Notes under the pieces: generated by a model
Told to the model about the DNA's origin: nothing
Databases searched by the model: none
The model's input: the letters and a program-made list of their open reading frames with translations, nothing else
DNA from: Io17-Chloro-G2 sp034420695
Lineage (GTDB): Bacteria > Chloroflexota > Dehalococcoidia > Lucifugimonadales > UBA3495
DNA: 62,211 bases
Reading direction: 5' to 3'
Assembly: GCA_034420695.1 (NCBI GenBank)
Contig: DAOULB010000034.1
Coordinates: 1 to 62,211, forward strand
Program-made: the position numbers and the translations under genes
Shown here: piece by piece, positions 17,560-25,635 of the stretch
Layout: every line of letters starts with the position of its first letter
How positions within the stretch are numbered: position 1 is the stretch's first letter

Positions 17560-17985
17560 CTAAAGAGGGTTACGCCAGCGGAGCCCGGGGAAACGGCTGA
17601 AGTCGGTGTCGTTGGAGTGTACCTCTGCCTGGTACTCCACTGCCAACGCCGCTATATGACAGTCGGTCACCAAGTCGGCGCCTACGCCTGCCGCGTCAAG
17701 ACTCCTCCTGAAATGGACCAAATGGCTCCCCCCTGGGTTGACCGGCGTAACATGGGGGAACTGGAACCAATCATGCACAAAGTCCAACGCCGTCTCCGGG
17801 GTTTGAGGGTTCAGCAATACACGCGGGTGAGTCATCAGCCTGACGAAGCCGGTGGATACGGCCCACGGGATTCCGACCCTCTCGGTCCCGTTAATCAACC
17901 CTTCCCACCAGATCTTGGCGGCATCGTGAAAGGGAGCCCCGTCGTTGTAGGCGTATACCAACAGGTTGAGGTCCGGAATTATCAC
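17560..17985 (-). CDS. vapC: PIN-domain toxin (VapC type)
   Basis: A 141-residue PIN-domain ribonuclease. Acidic residues that would hold the metal are Asp5 (PDLNLLVYAYN), Asp104 and Asp108 (GADLVTDCHIAALA) and Asp126/Asp128 (SNDTDF). The usual second Glu is replaced by the AVSTGFVRLMTHPRV segment, which is common in the VapC subgroup that starts (I/V)(I/L)PD-x-N. Its ATG overlaps the antitoxin stop by 4 bases. Such toxins cut RNA when the antitoxin is degraded. The start is followed downstream by the end of the luciferase-like gene in convergent orientation. Confidence 0.9.
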   Translation of the reverse strand: MIIPDLNLLVYAYNDGAPFHDAAKIWWEGLINGTERVGIPWAVSTGFVRLMTHPRVLLNPQTPETALDFVHDWFQFPHVTPVNPGGSHLVHFRRSLDAAGVGADLVTDCHIAALAVEYQAEVHSNDTDFSRFPGLRWRNPL

Positions 17986-18242
17986 TCCTGCCCGGGCCTG
18001 CTGAACTCCTCAGCATCCAGTTGGTCGTTGAGCTGGTTAAGCTTCAGGTGATCTACGCCGGGAACAAACCCGCTGCGATTTGGGACAACACGATACTCGG
18101 CTGGAGTTTCTTCCACCATCCGGGGAGAAAGGCCGCGCCGCAGCACTTCGTTCACAACCTGCTTGAACGGTTTATTGAAAAGACGTGACAACTCCTTCAG
18201 GGAGTCGGCTATGTCATCTTCCAGTGTCAATGTAGTTCTCAT
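17982..18242 (-). CDS. vapB: Antitoxin (VapB type, ribbon-helix-helix)
   Basis: An 86-residue protein: MRTTLTLEDDIADSLKELSRLFNKPFKQVVNEVLRRGL is a ribbon-helix-helix DNA-binding fold (strand TTLTL, then two helices); the acidic, Pro-containing C-terminus would bind and block the PIN toxin encoded next to it with a 4-base overlap. A palindrome 17 bases upstream of the start is the likely operator for autoregulation. Confidence 0.88.
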   Translation of the reverse strand: MRTTLTLEDDIADSLKELSRLFNKPFKQVVNEVLRRGLSPRMVEETPAEYRVVPNRSGFVPGVDHLKLNQLNDQLDAEEFSRPGQE

Positions 18243-18258
18243 CTAGGCATCATTCCTG

Positions 18259-18278
18259 TTAAACATCATGATGTCTAA
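18259..18278. promoter_or_regulatory. Likely VapB operator palindrome
   Basis: A perfect 12-bp core ACATCATGATGT (18263-18274), extended to 20 bases with a single mismatched pair, 17-36 bases upstream of the vapB ATG (minus strand). Position and symmetry fit an autoregulatory ribbon-helix-helix site; binding is inferred. Confidence 0.55.
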
Positions 18279-18337
18279 ACCCTACCACACCCCTTGTCCC
18301 CCGTCAATCAGCTTGACCGGTCAAGCTATTGCCCGGC

Positions 18338-19609
18338 TTATCCCACAACACCTTCCCGCTTCCACGACAGGTACTGCTCCCGGGTAAATCCCAATTCCTC
18401 CAAGACCTCTGCCGAGTGTTCCCCAAGCGCCGGCGGCGGACCCGGCGGCGCCAAGGCGTCTCCGGCGAACTTGGCCAGCGGGCCCATCATTTTCACCGTT
18501 CCGGCGTCCCGGTGTTCCGCTTGGACCAGCAGCCCGTTGGCCTGTATCTGCCGGTCAACAAACAGCTCTTCGGCGAATTTGACCGGCCCTGCAGGAATTC
18601 CCCTTTCCTCCAGTATCTCCAGCCATTCGGCCGACGATTTGGCGGCAAAGATATCCTCGGCCCTCCTGGTCAATTCCGCGGCGGTGGCAACCGCCTCTGG
18701 TGAAGTGGGATCAAAACCGGCAGCGACGGTTTCGTCCTCCAGACCCAGCAGGTCCAAGAGTCTCCGGCGCAGGACTTCGCTCAGGCAACCCACGGCAATT
18801 GGAACGTCCTTGGTCAGATAGACCCGGTAATACATCGTGGCGTGGTGGGTCTGGCGCCGGCTGCCCGGTGATTCGGCAAGCATTTCCATATAGGGAGCCG
18901 ACCTCGCCCGCTTATCGGCGATGTCCTGCAGGGCCTTGGCGCGGTTGGCCCCATCATATTCCTCTACGTGCAGGAATCTGGGGCCCATTAAGGTCAGGGC
19001 GGAGCCCAGCAGCGTGGTCTCTATCTTCTGGCCCTTGCCGGTCCGTTCCCTGGCGTAGAGGGCCGCGCACACGCAACCAACCATGTTGATGCCGCAGTTG
19101 GTGTCAACCAGCGGGGTGGACCAGATTTGCTGGGGGACGCCATTTTCCTGCTTGGTCTCCGAAGCCATCAACCCGGACAGAGCCTGAATTATCATGTCAT
19201 AGCCGGGGCGATGGGCGTCTGGGCCCTCGCGCCCGTAGGCGGTGACTTCACAATAAATTATCCCGGGGTTAATGCCGGCCAGGGTTTCATAATCGATGCC
19301 CAGCTTGGCTGCCACATCGGGACGGTTGTTGATGAGAACTACGTCCACGCCGGAAATCAGTTGACGCAGAATTTCCTGGGCTTGCGGTTTGGTGAGGTCC
19401 AAGGGCAGGCTGCGTTTGCCCCGGTTGTACACCATGAAGCCCCGGCTCTCGACTTCCATGAACTTCTGGTTGTGGCGCCAAGGGTCTCCCCATGGAGGCT
19501 CCACCTTTACTACATCCGCCCCCATTTCCGCCAAAAGCCGTCCGGCCAAGGGCGCGGCGATTATCTCCGAAAAATCGGCCACTCTTATCCCTTCCAGCGG
19601 GCCAGGCAT
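18338..19609 (-). CDS. CaiB/BaiF-family CoA-transferase
   Basis: A 423-residue class III CoA-transferase that moves CoA between carboxylic acids. It shows the full family layout: GIRVADFSEIIAAPLAGRLLAEMGADVVKVEPPWGDPWR, NRGKRSLPLDL, the SGVDVVLINNRPDVAAKLGIDYETL block, YDMIIQALSGLMA, and the catalytic Asp159 in STPLVDTNCGINM. The C-terminal RGIPAGPV motif is also present. The acid substrate is unknown. Stands alone; downstream of it lies the VapBC unit on the same strand. Confidence 0.93.
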   Translation of the reverse strand: MPGPLEGIRVADFSEIIAAPLAGRLLAEMGADVVKVEPPWGDPWRHNQKFMEVESRGFMVYNRGKRSLPLDLTKPQAQEILRQLISGVDVVLINNRPDVAAKLGIDYETLAGINPGIIYCEVTAYGREGPDAHRPGYDMIIQALSGLMASETKQENGVPQQIWSTPLVDTNCGINMVGCVCAALYARERTGKGQKIETTLLGSALTLMGPRFLHVEEYDGANRAKALQDIADKRARSAPYMEMLAESPGSRRQTHHATMYYRVYLTKDVPIAVGCLSEVLRRRLLDLLGLEDETVAAGFDPTSPEAVATAAELTRRAEDIFAAKSSAEWLEILEERGIPAGPVKFAEELFVDRQIQANGLLVQAEHRDAGTVKMMGPLAKFAGDALAPPGPPPALGEHSAEVLEELGFTREQYLSWKREGVVG

Positions 19610-19731
19610 TCGCAGTCTCCCAAGGAATCAGGCTTTAGGATTCGGGAATATTATGCCAGCCTCCCACATCATGGCAACCGCCTGTCTCATTGTTGAAGCC
19701 TCCCTCGCCGATATGCTACTCTGTTGATAGT

Positions 19732-19805
19732 CGGGGCGTAGCGCAGCCAGGTAGCGCACCTGCATGGGGTGCAGGGGGCCCCCGGTTCAAATCCGGGCGC
19801 CCCGA
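19732..19805 (+). tRNA. tRNA-Pro (anticodon GGG)
   Basis: Acceptor CGGGGCG with CGCCCCG, D-arm GCGC-AGCCAGGTA-GCGC, anticodon stem CCTGC/GCAGG with loop ATGGGGT (U33, anticodon GGG), T-arm CCCGG-TTCAAAT-CCGGG, discriminator A, and encoded CCA at 19806-19808. The ATGGGG tempts to a Met reading, but only the GGG register places U33 correctly. Confidence 0.95.
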
Positions 19806-19918
19806 CCAGCCAACGTCCCCGCAATCAAAGAACCGTTGCCGAAAAGGGGCAGCGGTTTATTTCTTCCCGGAACCCCCTTTTCCCGCCGTTTATCCTTTCC
19901 CAAGGTCGATATGCTAGA

Positions 19919-20485
19919 ATGGCAACCATGCAAAGGCCCACCCACACTGGAGAACCTATCCACTGGGACAATCACCGGGTGCCGATGAACTTCACATTGG
20001 TGCTGTCTATGGTGATCGCAGTCTTCGGAATGTTTACCGGCCAGTTTGTGCTCTTTATAGTAGGCATGGCGCTGGCCGCTTACACGTGGTTCACCCGGCC
20101 CAGGCGTTACGTCATCTACGCCGATGCCTTGGTTGTCCAGTTTGGCTCGCCCCGGGTGAAAATACTCCCCTTCTCCCAGATCTCCCATGTTGAACTGCTC
20201 AGCCTGCCCATAGGTGACCGCCTGAGGGTGGTGACACTGAACGGGAGGCGCACCATGATAATGGCCCGGGACCTGGACACTTTCAGGGAAAAGTTGGACA
20301 CGGCCTTGGAGAGCTATCAGGGTGACGGCGATGGGACAGGGCAGCAATCCCGCCGGGAGGAGCCCCCCGGCGCGCTGGAGCAGCCTCCCGAAACCAACCA
20401 GGACCTACCCGAGGACGCTGTAGATTCAACTCCCGGCGTTGAGGAGAACGACAGCCCTGACTTTCAAGGTCCTCCGCTGCGGTAG
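19919..20485 (+). CDS. Membrane protein with bacterial PH-like domain
   Basis: A 188-residue protein with two membrane segments (about 24-42 and 43-57) followed by a soluble part RRYVIYADALVVQFGSPRVKILPFSQISHVELLSLPIGDRLRVVTLNGRRTMIMARDL, which has the strand pattern of bacterial PH domains (YdbT/YdbS type), and a long acidic, Pro/Glu-rich tail. A longer open frame would begin inside tRNA-Pro and is rejected; the ATG at 19919 or the one three codons later (19928) is the likely start. Function unknown. Confidence 0.7.
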   Translation: MATMQRPTHTGEPIHWDNHRVPMNFTLVLSMVIAVFGMFTGQFVLFIVGMALAAYTWFTRPRRYVIYADALVVQFGSPRVKILPFSQISHVELLSLPIGDRLRVVTLNGRRTMIMARDLDTFREKLDTALESYQGDGDGTGQQSRREEPPGALEQPPETNQDLPEDAVDSTPGVEENDSPDFQGPPLR

Positions 20486-20566
20486 TCCGCCCTCCCCCTG
20501 CAACCTTTTAGACCCTTGTAAATTGCCCGCCCCAGCCTGATTGGTGCGCACGGACCGGCCTTTGGT

Positions 20567-21526
20567 CTATCCCGGCCTGCCCCTGCCGAGTTCCAAGGAC
20601 AGCGCTTCCAGGTTGAATCCTTCCTTTCTGACCCTGAGGTCGAAATAAAGCAGGGTTGTGCCTATCATCATCCAAGGCATCCCCAAAGTTCCCACCACCA
20701 TCAATAGAACGGTCGCCACCTTTGGGCTAGCCAGGAAGACGAGCAGGACCGAAGGCGTCAGATACACCAGGATAAAGGCCAAGGAGATGCCGAATACTCT
20801 CCACCAGTGACCACGCACCAGCCGGGCGCTACGGCGGAAGGCATCAAGAAAGGGAAACCCTTCGACCATAATCGCTTGAGGGAAGAAAATCAGCAGCACC
20901 AAGAAGAGGAAGAACAGGGGTATCCCAACCAGGAACAATGCCAACAAAGCCGAAGCCGCCAGCAGCAGTGTGAACACCGCTTGGTCGGCCACCAGGGAAG
21001 GCGCCGACCTGAGGGCCCGCCGGTAGGATGCGTCCACCGTGGTTGACGACCCTGCGCAGATGCTGGCTACCAAGTGAACCACAGCCCCTTGGGCAATGGC
21101 TTGCAGCACAAGCCCTACAGTCGAAAGTAGTCCCACTTGCCAGAGCGTCAACTCGGCCAACCCCAAGAGACCGGGCAATTGGGGAACTATTGATATGGCA
21201 AGGAGCAGGTGCAAGTGGCGTCGGTAGAGCCTCAGTGTTTCGCTCACCAAATCGCCAAAGAGCCGGGGAGGAATTGACGCCCCTGAAGGGGCCGGTTCGA
21301 AGACTACCGGAGCATCAAGAGTAACTACCTCATCCCTGTGAAGCTGGACTCCGCAAGTCCTGCAGGCCCTGTTATCAGGGTCATTGCCCTCTCCGCAGCT
21401 GGGACAAGTAATCTGCCGCGACACCCCGGTGCCGGCTCGCAGCCCGGCGTCAGGCATAGGTGCACCGCACTGGCCGCAGAACCGGGCATCTTCCGGATTG
21501 TCGACACCGCACCTAATACAATGCAT
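20567..21526 (-). CDS. Double zinc-ribbon membrane protein
   Basis: A 319-residue protein that begins with two zinc ribbons (Cys3/6/17/20 and Cys41/44/55/58, patterns C-x2-C-G ... C-G-x-C-G), a linker, and then a polytopic domain of about six membrane segments (about 108-128, 135-158, 188-210, 205-225, 250-272, 278-300) that resembles the glycerophosphodiester-phosphodiesterase membrane domain/DUF975 type (FLDAFRRSARLVRGHWWRVFGI). Role unknown. Converges with the PH-like gene. Confidence 0.75.
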   Translation of the reverse strand: MHCIRCGVDNPEDARFCGQCGAPMPDAGLRAGTGVSRQITCPSCGEGNDPDNRACRTCGVQLHRDEVVTLDAPVVFEPAPSGASIPPRLFGDLVSETLRLYRRHLHLLLAISIVPQLPGLLGLAELTLWQVGLLSTVGLVLQAIAQGAVVHLVASICAGSSTTVDASYRRALRSAPSLVADQAVFTLLLAASALLALFLVGIPLFFLFLVLLIFFPQAIMVEGFPFLDAFRRSARLVRGHWWRVFGISLAFILVYLTPSVLLVFLASPKVATVLLMVVGTLGMPWMMIGTTLLYFDLRVRKEGFNLEALSLELGRGRPG

Positions 21527-21574
21527 GGAGATAGTATGGATTCCAAAGGGATGGGGCGCCGGCCGCTCAGGCCT

Positions 21575-22207
21575 TCACCGGTTGGCTGACGCGTCCACCT
21601 TGGTGGGATACTCAGGGCGTACGAGCTCAAACACGTCGGTTGTGTGGCAATACATGCTGCCGGCCAGCCTGCCGGTGGGCCGCAGTCGCTGGTGGTCAAT
21701 CCTGTGACCGTCGATGATATCGTCCCGGACGTGGGCCAAGACAACCTCGCCCAGCACCAGCCCATGTTCCTGGGCCCCTTCACCAATCTGGATAACCTGC
21801 TTCAAGCGGCACTCCAAGTTGACCGGGGACTCTGCAACCCGCGGTGGCCGGACCATGTCGGAGGGAGCCGGTGTCAAACCGGCAATGTCAAATTCACTCT
21901 CGTCGGCAGGATACTCGGCGGCCGTCAAGTTCATGGCTTCTGCAATGTCGTCAACGACTATGTTGACCACGTACTCGCCGGTCCTCTCGATATTTTCCAG
22001 GGTGTCCTTGTTTTTGCCGGGAAGCCGTCGGGTGGAGGAAAAAATCACCGTGGCGGGCTTGTAAGCCACCACGTTGAAGAAGGAATAGGGCGCCACGTTC
22101 AGTACACCCTCCGGAGAAATTGTGGACACGAACGCAATGGGCCTGGGAACCACCACACCGGTGATGACGCGGTTGAATCCCTCAAAAGTCTCCGGGTCTA
22201 TCTTCAC
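21575..22207 (-). CDS. Flavin reductase-like FMN-binding protein
   Basis: A 210-residue split-barrel flavoprotein. The pattern FNRVITGVVVPRPIAFVSTISPEGVLNVAPYSFFNVVAYKPATVIFSS is the classic flavin-reductase-like FMN site; NIERTGEYVVNIV and ECRLKQVIQIG follow as in the family. It may supply reduced flavin to flavin monooxygenases such as the luciferase-like proteins here, but close relatives also act as oxidoreductases of unknown substrate. It lies 48 bases upstream of the zinc-ribbon gene on the same strand. Confidence 0.88.
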   Translation of the reverse strand: MKIDPETFEGFNRVITGVVVPRPIAFVSTISPEGVLNVAPYSFFNVVAYKPATVIFSSTRRLPGKNKDTLENIERTGEYVVNIVVDDIAEAMNLTAAEYPADESEFDIAGLTPAPSDMVRPPRVAESPVNLECRLKQVIQIGEGAQEHGLVLGEVVLAHVRDDIIDGHRIDHQRLRPTGRLAGSMYCHTTDVFELVRPEYPTKVDASANR

Positions 22208-22415
22208 AGTCCTCTCCCTTGCTGCTGTCCTGCCACTGCTTCAAGAAGAGCGTCCAGCACCCGTTTCTGATAGCTGCCGCAGGCACTTCGATTATCCCCG
22301 CCATGTCAAATATTCTCTGAACTGCGAGGTCTAGCCGCTGACTTTTGACTTTCCCAAAAGCCGCTGCTAAGGTTTAACCGCTTTTCGACCAACCCTCTAA
22401 TGAAGGTGACCGGCC

Positions 22416-22922
22416 ATGCCTTGGGCTGAAACCATTGTAAAGGCGCTGAAAGACTGGGACACATCTCTCATAGCCTACGTGCCAGATATTTCCATCCATC
22501 AGGTTACCAGCATCATAGAAAAAGACCCTTATTTCCACTTGGTATCGGCCGCCAGGGAAGAGGAAGCCATTGGCATTGCCGCCGGCAGCTACGCCGTGGG
22601 CCGGAACGCCGCAGTTTTCATGCAGTCCAGCGGCTTCGGCAACAGCGTCAACGCCATCGCCAGCCTGTGCCTTCCGGCCCGGATACCTATTCCCATGTTC
22701 GTCAACCTCAGGGGAGGCCCGGGAGAGTTCAACATTGCACAAGTGGCCATGGGACGCAGCACCCGGCCCATCCTGGACCTGTTTGGCATAGTCCACTTCA
22801 CCTTGGAGTCGGAAGACCGGATGGACCGCCTCTTGGACGGCGCAATCAAGCTCTGCCACGCCAACCGTCAACCCGTAGCAATATGCCTCACCCAGATGCT
22901 TCACGGAGGGAAACTTGCATAG
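22416..22922 (+). CDS. ThDP-dependent decarboxylase, alpha (PYR-domain) subunit
   Basis: A 168-residue protein that equals the N-terminal pyrimidine-binding domain of thiamine diphosphate decarboxylases, similar to the ComD subunit of sulfopyruvate decarboxylase and to phosphonopyruvate decarboxylase. The AAREEEAIGIAAGSYAVGRNAAVFMQSSGFGNSVNAIASL block contains the conserved Glu (about 48-50) that activates the cofactor. It overlaps the beta subunit gene by 8 bases, so the two form one enzyme. The substrate (sulfopyruvate, phosphonopyruvate or another 2-oxo acid) cannot be decided; no neighbouring sulfolactate or phosphonate genes are present. Confidence 0.87.
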   Translation: MPWAETIVKALKDWDTSLIAYVPDISIHQVTSIIEKDPYFHLVSAAREEEAIGIAAGSYAVGRNAAVFMQSSGFGNSVNAIASLCLPARIPIPMFVNLRGGPGEFNIAQVAMGRSTRPILDLFGIVHFTLESEDRMDRLLDGAIKLCHANRQPVAICLTQMLHGGKLA

Positions 22923-23469
22923 GCTGGAAGCAACTCGGCTGATCCTTGAACAGTCAGGAGACCGGCCTATCGTCGCAAACTTGGGGCCCTCCAGCGACGA
23001 ACTATGGCACGCCGGTCACCGCGACCGCAATTTCTACACCTACGGCAGCATGGGCCTCTGCTCCTCCATGGCCTTGGGAATGGCCTTGGGCACCAATGAA
23101 CAGGTCATATCCCTGGACGGCGACGGGTCCCTGTTAATGAACATGGGGACGATAGCCACCATTGGCAGAGAACAGCCCAAGAACCTGATTGTGGTCGTGT
23201 GGGACAACGAGCAATGGGGGCAGACCGGCCATCAGCCCAGCCACACGGCTATGGGCACCAACTTGGACCAAGTCGCCCAAGGTTGTGGGATAGCCAAAAC
23301 TGCCGTCGTGTCCAACTTGGAGGAGTTGGGGGAAGCCTTCACCAATGCCCTGGACCAGGATGGCCCTTGGTTCATTGTTGCCAAAGTCCAGGAAGAGGGT
23401 TACCTGCCGGTAGCGCCGGTCGAGCCTGAGTTCACTCTATACCGTTTTAGAAAGACCTTCGGCTGCTGA
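22915..23469 (+). CDS. ThDP-dependent decarboxylase, beta (PP-domain) subunit
   Basis: A 184-residue protein that equals the diphosphate-binding domain of the same enzyme, ComE-like. The thiamine diphosphate/Mg motif is complete: GDGS at 69-72 and Asp97-Asn98 (VVVWDNEQWG) 26 residues later. Start is TTG at 22915, 5 bases after a GGAGGG site and inside the last codons of the alpha gene, which implies translational coupling. A perfect hairpin terminator follows. Confidence 0.88.
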   Translation: MHRLEATRLILEQSGDRPIVANLGPSSDELWHAGHRDRNFYTYGSMGLCSSMALGMALGTNEQVISLDGDGSLLMNMGTIATIGREQPKNLIVVVWDNEQWGQTGHQPSHTAMGTNLDQVAQGCGIAKTAVVSNLEELGEAFTNALDQDGPWFIVAKVQEEGYLPVAPVEPEFTLYRFRKTFGC

Positions 23470-23489
23470 CTCTCCCGATAATGAACGAA

Positions 23490-23526
23490 GACCCCGGCGC
23501 CGTTGCGAACGGCGCCGGGGTCTCTT
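23490..23526 (+). terminator. Rho-independent terminator after the ThDP decarboxylase pair
   Basis: Perfect 15-bp stem (23490-23504 with 23508-23522, core CCCCGGCGCC), 3-base loop GCG, followed by TCTTT. It may also serve the convergent dienelactone hydrolase gene, whose stop is at 23553. Confidence 0.85.
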
Positions 23527-23552
23527 TGCCATACTCCGGTCAGGTGAACCCG

Positions 23553-24323
23553 CTAGTTCCTTACGTATTTGTCAAACCAACCGAGGGTGCGGGCCAAGGC
23601 GTCGTCGGCTGATGCCTCGTGGTAACTGTCCCGCTCGTCGCAGTTGAACCCGTGGCCGGCCCCATCATAGATTTTGAAGTCGTGGGTTACACCTGCTTCC
23701 TGTAGTTTGGCCTCTATAGTCCGGACATCTTCTGGGGTCGGATTGGCGTCCTCCGCCCCAAAGTTGCCCATCACCGGAATCTGGATCTGGTGAGTCAAGT
23801 CCACAGGGGCGGGGCCATCACCGAAGGGTACCAGGATCCTACCTCCGTAATACACCGATGCGGCGCTGAGACCGGGGCAACTGGTAGCCGCCAAGTAGGT
23901 TATCCGTCCTCCCACGCAGTAGCCGACGATGCCAATCTTGTTTCCCCGGGTTCGGGCATAATGGTTTTGCAGATAGTCAATGGTGACGTTGATGTCCTCC
24001 ACCAACTCATCATCCCTAAGCTCTCCCATATAGCGCTGCACCGCCGGCATCTCATCGTAGCCCAACTTGGGATTGGGATGCTCCCGGTGATACAACGCCG
24101 GGGCCACCGCTACGTAGCCTTGCTGCGCAAATCGGTCGCACACTTTTTCAATGTGTCTGGTAACCCCAAAGGCTTCTTGGACCACAATGATCGCGGGAAA
24201 GCTGTTACCAGCGTCTGGATTGGGATGGCTTACATAGCAGACCATGTCTTGGCCTTGGTAGCCATGCAGGTCGTCCATTTCCCGTTCGCCACCGAATCTC
24301 AAGTTCTCCCAAAACGACGGCAT
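23553..24323 (-). CDS. Dienelactone hydrolase family protein
   Basis: A 256-residue dienelactone-hydrolase-type alpha/beta hydrolase. The triad is complete: nucleophile Cys126 in GIVGYCVGGRITYLA, Asp182 in GNFGAEDANP and His214 in DGAGHGF, with Glu50 (VVQEAFG) at the place of the Glu that holds the resting Cys. I start it at the ATG at 24323 because TAGGAGG lies 7 bases before it; an upstream start would add 12 residues without a site. Such enzymes open lactones in aromatic breakdown, but many act on other esters. Confidence 0.9.
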   Translation of the reverse strand: MPSFWENLRFGGEREMDDLHGYQGQDMVCYVSHPNPDAGNSFPAIIVVQEAFGVTRHIEKVCDRFAQQGYVAVAPALYHREHPNPKLGYDEMPAVQRYMGELRDDELVEDINVTIDYLQNHYARTRGNKIGIVGYCVGGRITYLAATSCPGLSAASVYYGGRILVPFGDGPAPVDLTHQIQIPVMGNFGAEDANPTPEDVRTIEAKLQEAGVTHDFKIYDGAGHGFNCDERDSYHEASADDALARTLGWFDKYVRN

Positions 24324-24566
24324 TACTCGACCTCCTAATCCCGATTCCTTATTGCACACTATCCCGGGAGCCGGTGCAGTTCCCTTTTGTCATTCAATGG
24401 GCTCCGGACCCGTCTACTCTGGAATCGCACCGAATTTTAGCAGAGGCCCAAAACAGGTACAACCTGAAAAATCTACTGTCCACCCCGGCCGCCGGGCCGA
24501 TGCAGCGCCCCTGCCTACCGGCTTCGGTCGTCGTGTACTCGGGCCTGTGCCAAGAGGAGTCTCAGC

Positions 24567-24603
24567 AAAAAAGAGGCGCTCCCTTTTTGGAGAGAGCGCC
24601 TCT
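24567..24603 (-). terminator. Terminator of the FtsZ-like operon
   Basis: On the minus strand: a 10-bp stem AGAGGCGCTC/GAGCGCCTCT with a 12-base loop, followed by six T. It ends 37 bases after the stop of the membrane-anchored protein gene. Confidence 0.88.
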
Positions 24604-24639
24604 GCTTCTCTTCAAGCTCAGAAGTGGGGACGTTTGGGT

Positions 24640-25536
24640 CTAATTCGCCCTCATGAGCTCGATCTGAGTGGCAATGGCTTCAATTTCCCTAAGCATATCC
24701 CCTACTATCCTGGGTGAGGGCTGCTTGAGAATGATAACCTCGCCGCTGGACAAACCCGTAGGATCCAGGTTTATCAGGGCATTGGTGGCCCCGGTGCTGT
24801 CCTTCAACTCCAGCCCGTAACTCACTAGGGCCACTCTAAGGTCGGATGAAAACATGGTGGGGCCGTAAGGCTGGGGCAACTCTTGGCTCAGGGTCATTGT
24901 CCCGTCATTCCCGTCGAAGAAGGTCACTCTGGAGGGTCCTTCTTCATAGAAGAATTCAATCCGGGCATTGTCTATGGGTTCACCCTTGACGTAGTTTTCG
25001 ATTTTGACGGCGCTGACCATGTCGGAATCGCTGTTGTACAGGGCGAAGAACTTGGTGATTTCCTTGGTTTGAGTGTCCACCTGAAGGGTGTACCAAGTCT
25101 CTGCCGTCTGGCCGGCCGGAAGCCCCAAGGTTACCCAGCCTTCGTCAAGCAACTCTCCAAACTTGGCGTCCGGCAAGACCTTTACCTTGGTCAATTCTTC
25201 CCCGGTGGCCCCCGCCTCCTGGGCGGCTCCTTCCGGCCCGGCATTGCCGGGTCCGGCGCCGTCGGTAACCTTCACCTTGCTGGTGACCGGAGATGTATTC
25301 CCTTGGCTATTTGACTCCACTGCGGAACCTGGGCCTGCACGCTTGGCGACGGAGGGTTGGGCGCTCTTTGAGACGTTGGTCTCATCCGGGGACACTTGCG
25401 CTTGGGTGAAACCCAGATTTCCTCCTCCAAAAGCAATTATGCCTCCCACCACGATGCCCACAACCAACAAAGCAGCGACCAGCATAAGCTTGCGGGAGCC
25501 CCGGCCTTCATTCATTCGTACTCTTGAGGTTTGCAT
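24640..25536 (-). CDS. Membrane-anchored exported protein of unknown family, partner of the FtsZ-like gene
   Basis: A 298-residue protein: basic N-terminus (RGSRK), one membrane helix (about 17-37, LMLVAALLVVGIVVGGIIAF), a Ser/Ala/Gly/Pro linker (about 45-105), then a folded part from about 110 to 290 with alternating strands (WVTLGLPAGQTAETWYTLQVDTQTKEITKFFALYNSD) ending LREIEAIATQIELM. I do not recognise the family. It lies 99 bases after the tubulin-like gene and before the common terminator, so it is co-transcribed and may be its membrane anchor or cargo (inference). Most of it would be outside the membrane. Confidence 0.65.
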   Translation of the reverse strand: MQTSRVRMNEGRGSRKLMLVAALLVVGIVVGGIIAFGGGNLGFTQAQVSPDETNVSKSAQPSVAKRAGPGSAVESNSQGNTSPVTSKVKVTDGAGPGNAGPEGAAQEAGATGEELTKVKVLPDAKFGELLDEGWVTLGLPAGQTAETWYTLQVDTQTKEITKFFALYNSDSDMVSAVKIENYVKGEPIDNARIEFFYEEGPSRVTFFDGNDGTMTLSQELPQPYGPTMFSSDLRVALVSYGLELKDSTGATNALINLDPTGLSSGEVIILKQPSPRIVGDMLREIEAIATQIELMRAN

Positions 25537-25635
25537 TCGTCTTCCCCTCCAATCACCAAATTTAGGGACAGCCCTTCACGACGGGCTGCTTTGCCAGGCC
25601 CCCGGCCGGCGTCCCCCCCCCAGCCGGATACCTTT

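Noticed and set aside
19732..19805. tRNA-Met reading of the tRNA at 19732
   Set aside because: CAT cannot be placed at 34-36 with U33; the GGG register gives a correct anticodon loop and matches known tRNA-Pro.
19769..19918. N-terminal extension of the PH-like membrane protein
   Set aside because: It would begin inside tRNA-Pro; the extension is translated tRNA sequence.
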